This document shows, piece by piece, positions 44,289 to 53,416 of a DNA stretch of 64,000 bases. The translations under genes and the position numbers were made by a program. Each line of letters starts with the position of its first letter. Within the stretch, counting starts at the first letter, position 1. Below the pieces are notes generated by a model, which saw nothing but the letters and a program-made list of their open reading frames with translations, did no database searches and was not told where the DNA came from. This DNA comes from Nocardia camponoti (GTDB lineage Bacteria; Actinomycetota; Actinomycetes; Mycobacteriales; Mycobacteriaceae): NCBI RefSeq assembly GCF_014646135.1, contig NZ_BMMW01000004.1:62001-126000 (forward strand). The letters run 5' to 3'.

Positions 44289-46284
44289 TCCAGCTCGGAT
44301 TCGCCGGGTCGAGTTCGAGATGCTGTGTGCGCAACTGACTTTCGTTGAGCAGCGGACGCAGCAGCACGCCGGACGGGAAGTTGCCAGCGAACACGTCGAC
44401 GCGCAGGCGATGCCCTGGCTTCAACAGCGCGTCGGTCGCGCGCACGCCGATGTCGATCGTTGTCGCCTCGCCCGGCACGATCGGCTGACGGGTGTCGAGC
44501 GTCAGGACTGGGTAGGGGTCGGTGTAGTCGCCGTTGGGTGAGCGGGTCGACTTCGCTTCGTCGATCGCACGCAGTGACGCGGTGAGCTGGCCCTGGGTAA
44601 GAACCGTCGACTTCCCGTCTGGCGCAACGTCATTGACCGTCACCGACCAGTACCCGTCGGTCGCGTCGAGCACGGTGTTGAGGTGGACACCGATCGGGCC
44701 GGACAGTCGGGTGTCTTCACTGACCGGCGCGGTCGTGAAGGTAAGCGCGGCACCTTCGCTGATCCGCGCGTCCTTGATGCACACGTCGGGCAGCGGAAGC
44801 ATGCCCGCGGTTCCTTGCGCGGCATCGCGGGAGCACGTTGTCGCCAAAGTGGGGTCGACCGAAATACGCTGCGCAGCACCGGGTTCGGGTTTCAGACTGC
44901 CGTCGTAGCGCGCGCCCGCTGCCGAGCCCGACGAGGCCGGGTCGAGGTAAAGGCGACGGTAGGTCATCCCGGGACGCGGGAACGCCGTGTCGCTTGTCCA
45001 GGTCTCGCTGCCCTGCTGCCACAACGTAACTGGCGAGTACCGGTCGATTCCGTTGTCAATTCCCTTGAGCCACTTGTCAAACCACGCGCGTTGGAGCACT
45101 TGGAGTGGCGCTGGGCCGCCCGCGGTGCCCATCCCCGAACCCAGCGTCACGTGATAGACGTTGTCCATCACCAACTTCTTTTGTGCCGCTTCAACATTCA
45201 CCGCGTTATAGATGCGCGGGGTTGAGTAGGTGAAGATGTCGTGCCAGCCGCCGTAGAGGAACGTCGGGATGGTGATCTGGTCAGGATGGCCAACCCAGGC
45301 GGTGCGCAGTGGCGAGCCGTCGTCGAGGATGTGTTCGAGTTCCGGCGGAATGTCGTTCACGCTCGCAGTGGTGAGTGCGGCGATGAGCACGTTGAAGAAG
45401 GTGAAGGGGTCGCGCACGCGGTCGCGCAACCACGTCCAGTCGAACCGGCCGCCGATGATCGAGACCAGGTCAGGAAGCAGTTTCGCGGCGTCGACGGCGA
45501 GCAGCCACTCGGGCAGGAAGCCGACGCCGAGCGCGCCACCGGGGGCGGCGACGTCGCGGATCAGGTCGCTGCCTGGCACAACGGGGAAGATCGCCTTGAG
45601 CGCTTCGGGATGACGTTCGGCGGTTTGCAACTGGTTGATGCCCGAATACGAAACGCCGCTCATGCCGATGCGGCCATTCGACCAGCCCTGTGCGGCAGCC
45701 CAATTCACCACTTCGACACCGTCGAGCTGTTCGCGTTCGCCGAAAACCTGCCAGGTGCCCTGCGAGAAACCGGTGCCGCGCACGTCGACAACGACCTGGG
45801 TGTAGCCGCTTTGGATGAGCGTGCGGTCGACCGCGAAGGTGCGCGCGCCGCCGCCGGGCAGCACCTTGAGAATATCGGAGACGCTGGAGAAGCCGTAGGG
45901 GCTGAAGTCGAGGTTGCGCAGGATCGGCGTGAGGAAATCGTTGAGGCCGGGCACCGCGAGCGCAGAGTCCGCGACGTTGGTCACGAGCTTGGTGTAGGGC
46001 GTCATGTTGACGACTGTCGGCGTCGGTTCGGTGATCGGCTGACCGTTCGCACCCGCCGGGTGATAGACGTTGGCTTTCAATACGGTGCCGTCGCTCATCG
46101 TGATGGGGACGTCCCATTCGATGAAAACGTTCGGGTATTGCTGCGGCCCTGAATGAGTCGCGATGAAGCTCGCGTCCAAGTCGGGCTCGGCTGGCGACGC
46201 CGCGACCGGCATGGATATGGCAACGCCCGCGACAACAGTGGCGGCGACCGCGACCGCGGCGAGCCACCCTCGATGGTTCCTCAT
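44254..46284 (-). CDS. Secreted CocE/NonD-family (X-Pro dipeptidyl-peptidase-like) hydrolase
   Basis: 676 residues. The signal peptide MRNHRGWLAAVAVAATVVAGVAISMPVAA is followed by an alpha/beta hydrolase with the nucleophile Ser in GMSGVSYSG, FLYGGWHDIF carrying the catalytic Asp, and a His in DNVYHVTLGSG. A C-terminal jelly-roll (about 540-676; GPIGVHLNTVLDATDGYW, RVDVFAGNFPSG) completes the CocE/PepX_C architecture. It should hydrolyse esters or amides outside the cytoplasm. ATG 46284 is chosen; the reading frame stays open far upstream, but that part is antisense to the dehydrogenase gene. Confidence 0.88.
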   Translation of the reverse strand: MRNHRGWLAAVAVAATVVAGVAISMPVAASPAEPDLDASFIATHSGPQQYPNVFIEWDVPITMSDGTVLKANVYHPAGANGQPITEPTPTVVNMTPYTKLVTNVADSALAVPGLNDFLTPILRNLDFSPYGFSSVSDILKVLPGGGARTFAVDRTLIQSGYTQVVVDVRGTGFSQGTWQVFGEREQLDGVEVVNWAAAQGWSNGRIGMSGVSYSGINQLQTAERHPEALKAIFPVVPGSDLIRDVAAPGGALGVGFLPEWLLAVDAAKLLPDLVSIIGGRFDWTWLRDRVRDPFTFFNVLIAALTTASVNDIPPELEHILDDGSPLRTAWVGHPDQITIPTFLYGGWHDIFTYSTPRIYNAVNVEAAQKKLVMDNVYHVTLGSGMGTAGGPAPLQVLQRAWFDKWLKGIDNGIDRYSPVTLWQQGSETWTSDTAFPRPGMTYRRLYLDPASSGSAAGARYDGSLKPEPGAAQRISVDPTLATTCSRDAAQGTAGMLPLPDVCIKDARISEGAALTFTTAPVSEDTRLSGPIGVHLNTVLDATDGYWSVTVNDVAPDGKSTVLTQGQLTASLRAIDEAKSTRSPNGDYTDPYPVLTLDTRQPIVPGEATTIDIGVRATDALLKPGHRLRVDVFAGNFPSGVLLRPLLNESQLRTQHLELDPANPSWINVPLDRPTGW

Positions 46285-46428
46285 CTTCGGCTGTGCGCCC
46301 TCCCAGCATCGGGAACCACATCGTTCCCGTCTGCGAGAAAGGTAGCGTGCGTCACTGTCTGGGACAAGAGGGAGTTGCGTTGCCCGATATCGTCGACGGC
46401 AACGCCACATCCGACCGAGGAGGTTCCC

Positions 46429-47514
46429 ATGCCGGACACCGTGCGCGGCGTCATCGCCCGCGAAAAGGACGCGCCTGTCGAAACGGTCGACATCGTCATC
46501 CCCGACCCCGGGCCGCACGATGTGGTCGTCCGCGTCGACGCGTGCGGTGTTTGCCACACCGACCTGCACTATCGCGAAGGTGGCATCAACGACGAATTCC
46601 CGTTCCTGCTTGGGCACGAGGCGGCGGGCGTTGTCGAGACGGTCGGTTCGGCGGTAACCCATGTGGCCGTTGGTGATTCGGTTGTGTTGAACTGGCGCGC
46701 GGTGTGCGGGGAATGTCGCGCGTGTAAGCGCGGAAAGCCGCAGAACTGCTTCGATACGCACAACGCGTCGCAACCGATGACGTTGGTTGACGGCACCCCG
46801 TTGTCGCCCGCGCTGGGGATCGGTGCGTTCGCCGACAAGACGCTCGTGCACGAAAAGCAGTGCACCGTCATCGATTCCGACACCGATCCGGCCGTTGCCG
46901 GGTTGCTTGGCTGTGGCGTGATGGCGGGCATTGGGGCCGCGGTGAACACGGGCGCGGTCGGTCGCGATGACACCGTCGCGGTGATCGGCTGCGGCGGAGT
47001 TGGTGACGCGGCCATCGCGGGCGCACGGCTGGCCGGGGCGCGCACGATCATCGCGATCGACCGCGACCCACGGAAACTGGAGTGGGCGAAGGACTTTGGC
47101 GCGACGGCCACCGTCGACGCGTCGACCGAAGACGTGGTGGAGCGCGTTAAGGAACTCACTGGCGGATTCGGCGCGGACGTGGTGATCGACGCCGTTGGCC
47201 GCCCCGAGACCTACAAGCAGGCGTTTTACGCGCGCGACCTGGCAGGCACGGTCGTGCTCGTCGGCGTGCCAACCCCGGACATGACCTTGGAAATGCCGCT
47301 GATCGACTTCTTCTCGCACGGCGGTTCGCTGAAGTCGTCGTGGTATGGCGATTGCCTGCCCGAGCGCGACTTCCCGACGCTGCTCGATCTGTACCGCCAG
47401 GGCCGACTTCCGTTGGAGCGCTTCGTTACTGAGCGCATCGCATTGGACGAGGTTGAGCAGGCGTTCGCCGCGATGGGCGAGGGCAACGTGCTGCGTTCGG
47501 TGGTTGTGCGATGA
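46429..47514 (+). CDS. mscR: S-(hydroxymethyl)mycothiol dehydrogenase
   Basis: 361 residues. Zinc MDR enzyme that oxidises the formaldehyde-mycothiol adduct and also reduces S-nitrosomycothiol. Catalytic zinc ligands are in CGVCHTDLHY and LGHEAAG, structural zinc in CGECRACKRGKPQNC, Rossmann GCGGVGDAA. The ATG at 46429 follows GAGGAGG. It overlaps the next gene (MBL-fold) by four bases, the same pair as M. tuberculosis Rv2259-Rv2260. Its presence implies mycothiol biosynthesis. Confidence 0.93.
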   Translation: MPDTVRGVIAREKDAPVETVDIVIPDPGPHDVVVRVDACGVCHTDLHYREGGINDEFPFLLGHEAAGVVETVGSAVTHVAVGDSVVLNWRAVCGECRACKRGKPQNCFDTHNASQPMTLVDGTPLSPALGIGAFADKTLVHEKQCTVIDSDTDPAVAGLLGCGVMAGIGAAVNTGAVGRDDTVAVIGCGGVGDAAIAGARLAGARTIIAIDRDPRKLEWAKDFGATATVDASTEDVVERVKELTGGFGADVVIDAVGRPETYKQAFYARDLAGTVVLVGVPTPDMTLEMPLIDFFSHGGSLKSSWYGDCLPERDFPTLLDLYRQGRLPLERFVTERIALDEVEQAFAAMGEGNVLRSVVVR

Positions 47515-48137
47515 GCCCGCGCGTTGAGCGCATCGTCACGTCGGGGACGTTCTCGCTCGACGGCGGGACGTGGGAGGTCGACAACAATGTGTGGTTGATC
47601 GGCGACGACGAGCAGGTGCTGATCGTCGACGCTGCCCACGACCTCGACACCATCGCCGCCGCTGTCGGCGACCGTGAGGTGCGCGCGGTGCTGGCAACGC
47701 ATGGCCACAACGACCACATCACCGTCGCGCCGGAGTTGGCTGCCCGCTTCGACGCCCCGATCCTGCTGCACCCTGCCGACGACATGCTGTGGCAGATGAC
47801 GCACCCGGGCGTGGCGTACAAGTCGTTGCTCGATGTTCCGCGAATTACGGTGGGCGGCACCGAGATTGACGTGTTGTCGACGCCTGGCCACTCCCCCGGG
47901 TCGGTTTCCTTGCACGTTCCCGCGCTGAACGCGCTGTTCACGGGCGACACGCTGTTCAACGGCGGCCCTGGTGCGACGGGCCGCTCGTTCAGTGACTTCG
48001 CGACGATCATCGCGTCGATTCGCGACCGGCTGCTCACGTTGCCGGACGAGACTGTCGTCCATACCGGCCACGGTGAGACGACGACAATCGGTGCGGAGAA
48101 ACCCGCGCTCAGCGACTGGATCGCGCGGGGGCACTGA
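47511..48137 (+). CDS. MBL-fold hydrolase paired with the mycothiol dehydrogenase
   Basis: 208 residues. Glyoxalase II-like zinc motif THGHNDHIT, LSTPGHSPGSVS, FTGDTLF and VVHTGHGETTTIG. The conserved operon with the mycothiol formaldehyde dehydrogenase suggests it hydrolyses the product thioester, S-formylmycothiol, or a related adduct; that role is inferred. Start codon ATG overlaps the upstream stop. Confidence 0.9.
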   Translation: MSPRVERIVTSGTFSLDGGTWEVDNNVWLIGDDEQVLIVDAAHDLDTIAAAVGDREVRAVLATHGHNDHITVAPELAARFDAPILLHPADDMLWQMTHPGVAYKSLLDVPRITVGGTEIDVLSTPGHSPGSVSLHVPALNALFTGDTLFNGGPGATGRSFSDFATIIASIRDRLLTLPDETVVHTGHGETTTIGAEKPALSDWIARGH

Positions 48138-48190
48138 ACACGTTTTCGCATCACCACCGATCCAACCGCGGCGCGACAACGAATAAATGA

Positions 48191-48210
48191 CAGGTCAGTG
48201 AGCTGACCTG
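48191..48210. terminator. Inverted repeat after the MBL gene
   Basis: CAGGTCAG-TGAG-CTGACCTG, perfect 8-bp arms, 53 bases downstream of the MBL stop and 47 bases upstream of the next ORF. It could terminate the mycothiol operon or act as an operator for the small membrane gene. Confidence 0.45.
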
Positions 48211-48257
48211 CGGGGATCTCCCTCCCGCCCGTATTCGAACTGAATCGGCAGGACAGC

Positions 48258-48515
48258 ATGGTGATCAATTCCGAACTCGCGCCGCACGCTCTTCCCGACT
48301 CCACCCGTTCCGACGCCGCACCAGCATGGGCCCCACCGCTACTGCTGCTCGCCTTGCTCAACCTCAGCTTCGACCTGGTCGCCCTGATCCCCCTCGGCGA
48401 TTGGATGACCGACCACGGCATCCTCACCGTGAGCGCCATCTATTTCCTCCACGTGCTGAGCGGCACGGCATTGGCCTGCTGGACCGTCGCCCAGGTGCGC
48501 CTGATCCCGGACTAA
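48258..48515 (+). CDS. Small two-helix membrane protein
   Basis: 85 residues. A polar 23-residue N-terminus, helix 1 WAPPLLLLALLNLSFDLVALIPL, a loop with DWMTDHG, helix 2 ILTVSAIYFLHVLSGTALACWTVAQV. GGCAGGA lies just upstream of ATG 48258. No family recognised. Confidence 0.6.
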   Translation: MVINSELAPHALPDSTRSDAAPAWAPPLLLLALLNLSFDLVALIPLGDWMTDHGILTVSAIYFLHVLSGTALACWTVAQVRLIPD

Positions 48516-48574
48516 GACTTCCGTCCCTTGCACCTAGCCGGACCTGCGGTGACTATGGAGCGAGGAGGTGTCAC

Positions 48575-48820
48575 ATGACCGAGGACTGGAGCCCGAAACG
48601 GCAGCGCCAATACAAGGACATCAAGGCATCAGAGGAATCCCGGGGCGTCAGCGAACGCACCGCCGAACACATCGCGGCGGCGACGGTAAACAAGCAGCGC
48701 GCGGAATCGGGCGAGACAAAGGAAGACCTGTACCGCGAGGCCCAGCGTTTAGACATCCACGGCCGATCGACGATGTCGTACGAGGAATTGGCGAAGGCGG
48801 TGAAGGGGGCGAAGGAGTAG
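48575..48820 (+). CDS. Rho-N/DUF7218-like small protein
   Basis: 81 residues, highly charged. KRQRQYKDIKASEESRGVSERTAEHIAAATVNKQRAE followed by LYREAQRLDIHGRSTMSYEELAKAV, the latter a Rho-N-like (SAP-type) helix-extended-loop-helix. This short protein is common in actinobacteria and often labelled plasmid stabilisation protein or DUF7218. GAGGAGG precedes ATG 48575. Role unknown, possibly nucleic-acid binding. Confidence 0.8.
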   Translation: MTEDWSPKRQRQYKDIKASEESRGVSERTAEHIAAATVNKQRAESGETKEDLYREAQRLDIHGRSTMSYEELAKAVKGAKE

Positions 48821-48953
48821 GCGTCGTCGCGAAACAGCTATCGCGGGCTCACCTTGGGCATGGCAACCGAAGGGTTGCGCTAACGGTGGCATATTCGTGC
48901 AAGTTCGCGGCTACGGCCCCTAAATTCCGCCGTTTGGCCCCGAATGTGCACGT

Positions 48954-49253
48954 TTATGCCAAGTGGGCTTTCCCCGTCCTCCGCATAAACGCCACCGTGA
49001 AACTCTGCCGGTCCAGTTGCGGCGTCACCACGCTCACCAACTCCCAGCCCTGTGACTCAAGCAGCTCGATGCCGTTGGTCAGATGCACAATCGGCTCCAA
49101 CAGTGCGCGCTGATAGCCGTCGGTCCCGAAGACAAAGCCTCCTGACGGCGGCGCGCTTAGCACCAGATGCCTGCGCGGATAGTTGCGCAGGTCAACCACA
49201 CCGTTCAGCACAGCGATCACGTCGAAAATGGGGCCCGGTAGCGGCGCTGTCAC
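48954..49253 (-). CDS. Hypothetical protein
   Basis: 99 residues from GTG 49253 (VTAPLPGPIFDVIAVLNGVVDLRNYPRRHLVL). It ends LESQGWELVSVVTPQLDRQSFTVAFMRR, which resembles DUF4177-like small domains. AGGAAAG lies about nine bases upstream and the gene follows the next entry by 4 bases, so the two form an operon. No function known. The preceding 48821-48953 stretch is empty. Confidence 0.7.
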   Translation of the reverse strand: MTAPLPGPIFDVIAVLNGVVDLRNYPRRHLVLSAPPSGGFVFGTDGYQRALLEPIVHLTNGIELLESQGWELVSVVTPQLDRQSFTVAFMRRTGKAHLA

Positions 49254-49257
49254 CGAC

Positions 49258-49644
49258 TCAACTTTCCTCACCCGACGGCGGTGAGATTCGGCGTGGGCGT
49301 ACCCGCCGACGCGGCACCGACGGGTCCATTCGTTCCCTGCGGGATGCGTCGAGGTCGACAACATTGCTGCCAAGGTCAACCGGTGCCATCCACGACTCTG
49401 TCTCGCGCTGCAACTCCGCGCGCGTGACCGGCCGGGTGGGCGACGGGTCATAATCACCGTCAGCCCACGGGTGCCGAACACCTTCGGTATCTGCGCGACT
49501 CCGTCGCGGCCGTTTCGGCAACCGCACCACATTCGACGCGTCACCTGCCGCCGACTCGGCGCTGCGCAACTGCTCCCACTTCTTACGCATGCGCTCGACC
49601 GCGTCAAAGCGGTGCTCCCCAGCGCCGCCGTCCTGATCCGACAT
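49258..49644 (-). CDS. Hypothetical charged protein
   Basis: 128 residues from ATG 49644 (MSDQDGGAGEHRFDAVERMRKKWEQLRSAES); an in-frame ATG at 49677 is a weaker choice. Rich in Arg, Asp, Glu and Pro, with a basic tail (RRRVRPRRISPPSGEES), probably disordered apart from the N-terminal helix. Operon with the 99-residue protein downstream. Family not recognised. Confidence 0.6.
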   Translation of the reverse strand: MSDQDGGAGEHRFDAVERMRKKWEQLRSAESAAGDASNVVRLPKRPRRSRADTEGVRHPWADGDYDPSPTRPVTRAELQRETESWMAPVDLGSNVVDLDASRRERMDPSVPRRRVRPRRISPPSGEES

Positions 49645-49846
49645 CGAATTAACCGCGACCCAGTGCCGCAGCGACACCCGTCGACGCGAGGGCGGCTAGC
49701 TTGCCGAACTTCATTTTGGTTCTCACACTCACCCTCGCCTTGTGTTGTCAGCACCCCCAGCCTAGCTGGGCGGACCACTCGCGGTGCAAGCTGTCAAGGA
49801 CCTGACTCGCCCACTGGGAGCAGCCACCTTAGGAGGACCGACCGCA

Positions 49847-50488
49847 ATGCCAACCGCGCAGGGGCAACGACCCGGCCGCCGGTACTCCGGCATGGACGCC
49901 GAGGAACGCACGCGCGCACGTCGATCGGCGCTGCTCGACGCCGCGTTAGAGATGTTCGGCACGGGCGGTTTCACGAGCGCGACGGTCAAGCAAATCTGTG
50001 CGAAAGCCGCGCTCACCGAGCGGTACTTTTACGAATCTTTTCGCGATCGCGAAACCTGCTTAACCGCCCTTTACACCGAGCTGGTCGGCGAGCTCACTGT
50101 CGCGACGAACGAAGCGATCAGCGCTGCCGCGCCCGGCATCGAGTCAGCCATTCACGCTGGGCTTGGCGCGTTCGTCGGCTACCTGACCGACGATCCGCGA
50201 CGGGCGAGGGTGATCCTCATCGAGGTGGTCGGCGTCTCCCCCGAACTTGAGGAACTCCGGCACGGCGTGCTGCGCGCGTTCGCCGACGTAATCGGTGCGG
50301 TGTGGGCGGCCGAACCCGACACCGACCCCGACGATGAGGATTCGCGACTGACCGCTGTCGCGTTGTCGGGCGCGGTCAACAACCTGCTAGTCGACTGGCT
50401 GATGACCGGACGACAGCAGACACCCGATGTCCTAACCCGGGTCTGCACAAGGCTTTTCGCAGCGGCAGCCGACGGTCTCCGCGGCTAA
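49847..50488 (+). CDS. TetR-family transcriptional regulator
   Basis: 213 residues. N-terminal helix-turn-helix: RRSALLDAALEMFGTGGFTSATVKQICAKAALTERYFYESFRDRETCLTALYTELV. The C-terminal ligand domain is of unremarkable TetR type. ATG 49847 has AGGAGG eleven bases upstream and is chosen over the longer ATG 49784. An ATCTGACA-N8-TGTCAGAT dyad lies just after its stop, in front of the MBL-like gene, so that gene is the probable target. Confidence 0.9.
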   Translation: MPTAQGQRPGRRYSGMDAEERTRARRSALLDAALEMFGTGGFTSATVKQICAKAALTERYFYESFRDRETCLTALYTELVGELTVATNEAISAAAPGIESAIHAGLGAFVGYLTDDPRRARVILIEVVGVSPELEELRHGVLRAFADVIGAVWAAEPDTDPDDEDSRLTAVALSGAVNNLLVDWLMTGRQQTPDVLTRVCTRLFAAAADGLRG

Positions 50489-50528
50489 CACTTGCCATTG
50501 AGGGCGACCCGGTTCCATACTGGGCAGC

Positions 50529-50552
50529 ATCTGACATGCCGAAGTGTCAGAT
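50529..50552. promoter_or_regulatory. TetR operator candidate upstream of the MBL-like gene
   Basis: ATCTGACA-N8-TGTCAGAT, perfect 8-bp arms, centred 27 bases before the start codon at 50567 and 53 bases after the TetR stop. The size and placement suit a TetR dimer. Confidence 0.65.
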
Positions 50553-50566
50553 AAGGAGCGAACTGC

Positions 50567-51670
50567 ATGACTACCGACCTGCGCCCGATTCCCGAATTCG
50601 CCGGAATCAACCACATCTGGCCGCGCGGAAACCGACTCACCGCGATCCGCGAAGCCGCGCTCGCCTACCGGGAACGCTTTCTCAGCCAAGGCCAGGTCAC
50701 CGCGGTGAAAAGCATCGACATCGCCGCCGCCCCCTACCCCGCCCGCTTCGCGTTCCAGGGCTACTCGGTAAACGCGAATCCGATGATTTCGATCATCAAC
50801 CGCATGTTCGTCGTCCAATTCGAAGGCTTCGACGGCAAACCAAAAACGCTGGTCTGGGAGCCGACGGTCGCTGCGGGCTCGGCGAAAGCGCCGTTTTATC
50901 GCAACCTGCAACGGTTCGCCGCGCGACTTGGCGTCGAGAAACTGTTCGTCAAGTACTACAACGATCCCGACGCCGTGCTCCCCGGCCTTGGCCTGCGCAA
51001 TTCCGACGTCGACTACCTCAGTTTCGACCACTTACATGTCCAGGACGTTCGCATGATCATGGGCAGCAAGACCGTGATAGACGGCGAAACCGAGCCAAGG
51101 AAGCCGCTGTTTCCGCATGCGAAACTGCTGGTGCACCGCAAGGAACTCGGCACATTTGAAGCAATGCATCCGATGCAGTCGGCCTGGTACGTCGAAGGCG
51201 GAATGGACGGGGTCGACGAAGAGCGCCTTGAAGTATTCGATGGTGACGTCGAATTGGGCGTCGGCGTAAGCCTGCTGTGGACGCCCGGACACACCGACGG
51301 CAACCATTCCCTCGTGCTCAATACTCCTGACGGCGTCTGGGTTTCATCGGAAAACGGCATGGCCGCCGACAGTTGGCAGCCCGAATTATCGAAGATTCCC
51401 GGCGTGAAACAGCAGGCGCGGTTTTATGGCCGTGAAGTGGTACTCAATGGCAATACGCTGGAAGATTCGCTAGACCAGTACGACTCGATGGTCAAAGAGA
51501 AAACGATGGCATCGCCGTCGCGGCGCGATCCGCGTTGGTTGCAGATTATCCCGTCGTCGGAATGCGCGCCGTGGAAGCGGCAGTGGCCGGTGGTCCCGAC
51601 ATACAGTCATGGCGGGCTCAACTACGGGACGATCCAGGCTCCGGCAAACTCGCCGCAATCCCGTAACTAG
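50567..51670 (+). CDS. MBL-fold-like protein with altered metal motif
   Basis: 367 residues. The C-terminal half has LLWTPGHTDGNHSLVL, the metallo-beta-lactamase HxxD/H signature region, but the usual HxHxDH motif appears only as FDHLHVQD (His, His, Asp kept; last His replaced). An N-terminal domain of about 130 residues is specific to this group. GGAG precedes ATG 50567. It probably hydrolyses an ester or lactone in the cytoplasm, under TetR control. The exact family is not known to me. Confidence 0.75.
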   Translation: MTTDLRPIPEFAGINHIWPRGNRLTAIREAALAYRERFLSQGQVTAVKSIDIAAAPYPARFAFQGYSVNANPMISIINRMFVVQFEGFDGKPKTLVWEPTVAAGSAKAPFYRNLQRFAARLGVEKLFVKYYNDPDAVLPGLGLRNSDVDYLSFDHLHVQDVRMIMGSKTVIDGETEPRKPLFPHAKLLVHRKELGTFEAMHPMQSAWYVEGGMDGVDEERLEVFDGDVELGVGVSLLWTPGHTDGNHSLVLNTPDGVWVSSENGMAADSWQPELSKIPGVKQQARFYGREVVLNGNTLEDSLDQYDSMVKEKTMASPSRRDPRWLQIIPSSECAPWKRQWPVVPTYSHGGLNYGTIQAPANSPQSRN

Positions 51671-51802
51671 GATCGCGACGATTCGAGGTATTCCGTTTAC
51701 CTCGACAGGCTGAGATGCTGGGAGCGCGTTATCGGAGACTGCTCAGTCGGATCACCGCACGCCCCGACTGACCAGCACCGATAGCTCAAGGAACACCCGC
51801 TC

Positions 51803-53383
51803 ATGAAACGTTCTGCCGCGACACTCGTTGGCGTCGCGATTACCGTCGCGGCTGCGGTTTTCGTCCCGCGCGCACTGTCCGAGAGCGCGCCGACCTGCGA
51901 ATTCGCCAGTCTGGCCGCGCCCGAAGGCACGGTTATCGAATCGGTTGTCACGCGGGCGCATGAGGCGGGCACGTTCGAAGTGCCAACCGCGAAACCAGGC
52001 AAGGGCTACCAGGTGCCGGACGTTCGCGCGTACTGCCAGGTCACCGTCACGCTCGCGCATCCCGGCGCGGGCGACCACGTCAAGGCCGACGTGTGGCTGC
52101 CGAATGCGGGCTGGAATGGGCGACTTCAGGCGCTCGGCGGTGCCGCGTTTTCGGCGGGCAATGACGGCGGCGCCCTGGCACTGGCCGTGAAAGATGGCTA
52201 CGCGGCCGCGACGACCGACGCTGGCGTGGGCGAGCGTTTCGACACTCGCTGGGCGTTGCGCCCGAACGGAACGGTCGACACCGAACTGCTGCGCAATTTC
52301 GGTTCCCGTTCCCAGCACGACCTCGCTGTACTGAGCAAAAACCTCATTCTGTCGTTTTATGGGAAAGCCGTTTCGTATTCATATTGGCGCGGGTGCTCAA
52401 CGGGCGGACGCCAGGGTTACGCTGCCGCACAACAGCATCCGGGCGATTACAACGGTATTCTCGCAAATTCTCCTGCGATTAGCTGGAACCAATTTCAGCT
52501 CGCCGGATTGTGGCCGCAGGTCGTAATGAACGAGGCGCACACGTATCCGAGCAAATGCGTTTTCGCGGCGGTTAATCGTGCGGTCGTTTCGGCATGCGAC
52601 GCACGCGACGGGGCGGTCGACGGCTTGGTGAGCGACCTCGCCCGCTGCGATTTCGACCCACGCACTTTGGTCGGCACAAGCGTGCTGTGCGAAGGGAAAT
52701 CGGTGACCATTACCGAGGCGGATGCTGAAGTAGTGCGTCGCATTTGGGATGGTCCGCGCGATGCGTCTGGCAAGCGGCTATGGGCCGGACTTCCAGTAGG
52801 CGCAGATTTCGCTTATCTCGCCGAAACGAAGGGCGACCACGGTTCGCCTTTCGTTATTCCGGCACGCTGGGTCTCGTACTTCCTCAAGAAAGATCCGAAA
52901 TTCGACGTTGCCACGCTAACCTCGGCACAGCTCGTTGAACTCTTCACTGACGCAACCGAATTCGACTCAATCATCGGCTCCGATAACCCTGACCTCTCGC
53001 GCTTCGCCCAAGCTGGCGGCAAACTACTCACCGTCCACGAGGAGTGGGACCAGCTGGTTTTCCCGCACGGCACGATCGAATACCGCGAAAAAGTGGAAGC
53101 GAAACTCGGTGCGCGCGTCGACGATTTCTACCGCGTCTTCGTCGCCCCAAGTTCGTCCCATTGCGCGCTCGGCACCAAAACTCCCGATTTCGCCGCACTC
53201 GTTGATTGGGTGGAAAAAGGAAAGGCCCCCGACACCCTCCGGGCCGAATTAACGAACGTCGACGGCAAACCGGTGCAGCGAAACCTGTGCCGCTACCCAA
53301 CCATCTCGCACTACCCTGGCCACGGTTCCCTGACCGACCCGAACAGCTTCACGTGCGTCGCGCCTTCGGTGAGCGGGGGATAA
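51803..53383 (+). CDS. Secreted tannase/feruloyl-esterase family hydrolase
   Basis: 526 residues. Signal peptide (MKRSAATLVGVAITVAAAVFVPRALS), then the tannase fold: nucleophile Ser in YWRGCSTGGRQGY, an Asp in HEEWDQLVFP, and APSSSHCAL with the catalytic His, giving the family CS-D-HC arrangement where neighbouring cysteines form a disulfide. It hydrolyses aromatic esters (gallate, ferulate or similar) outside the cell. AAGGAA precedes ATG 51803. Followed after 33 bases by a pentapeptide gene. Confidence 0.88.
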   Translation: MKRSAATLVGVAITVAAAVFVPRALSESAPTCEFASLAAPEGTVIESVVTRAHEAGTFEVPTAKPGKGYQVPDVRAYCQVTVTLAHPGAGDHVKADVWLPNAGWNGRLQALGGAAFSAGNDGGALALAVKDGYAAATTDAGVGERFDTRWALRPNGTVDTELLRNFGSRSQHDLAVLSKNLILSFYGKAVSYSYWRGCSTGGRQGYAAAQQHPGDYNGILANSPAISWNQFQLAGLWPQVVMNEAHTYPSKCVFAAVNRAVVSACDARDGAVDGLVSDLARCDFDPRTLVGTSVLCEGKSVTITEADAEVVRRIWDGPRDASGKRLWAGLPVGADFAYLAETKGDHGSPFVIPARWVSYFLKKDPKFDVATLTSAQLVELFTDATEFDSIIGSDNPDLSRFAQAGGKLLTVHEEWDQLVFPHGTIEYREKVEAKLGARVDDFYRVFVAPSSSHCALGTKTPDFAALVDWVEKGKAPDTLRAELTNVDGKPVQRNLCRYPTISHYPGHGSLTDPNSFTCVAPSVSGG

Positions 53384-53416
53384 TCCGGCACCCGACCAAC
53401 GACTGCGAGGTAGCAC

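Noticed and set aside
46285..47319. Extension of the CocE-type hydrolase to 1021 residues
   Set aside because: The extra part is antisense to the mycothiol dehydrogenase gene and lies before a clear signal peptide start at 46284.
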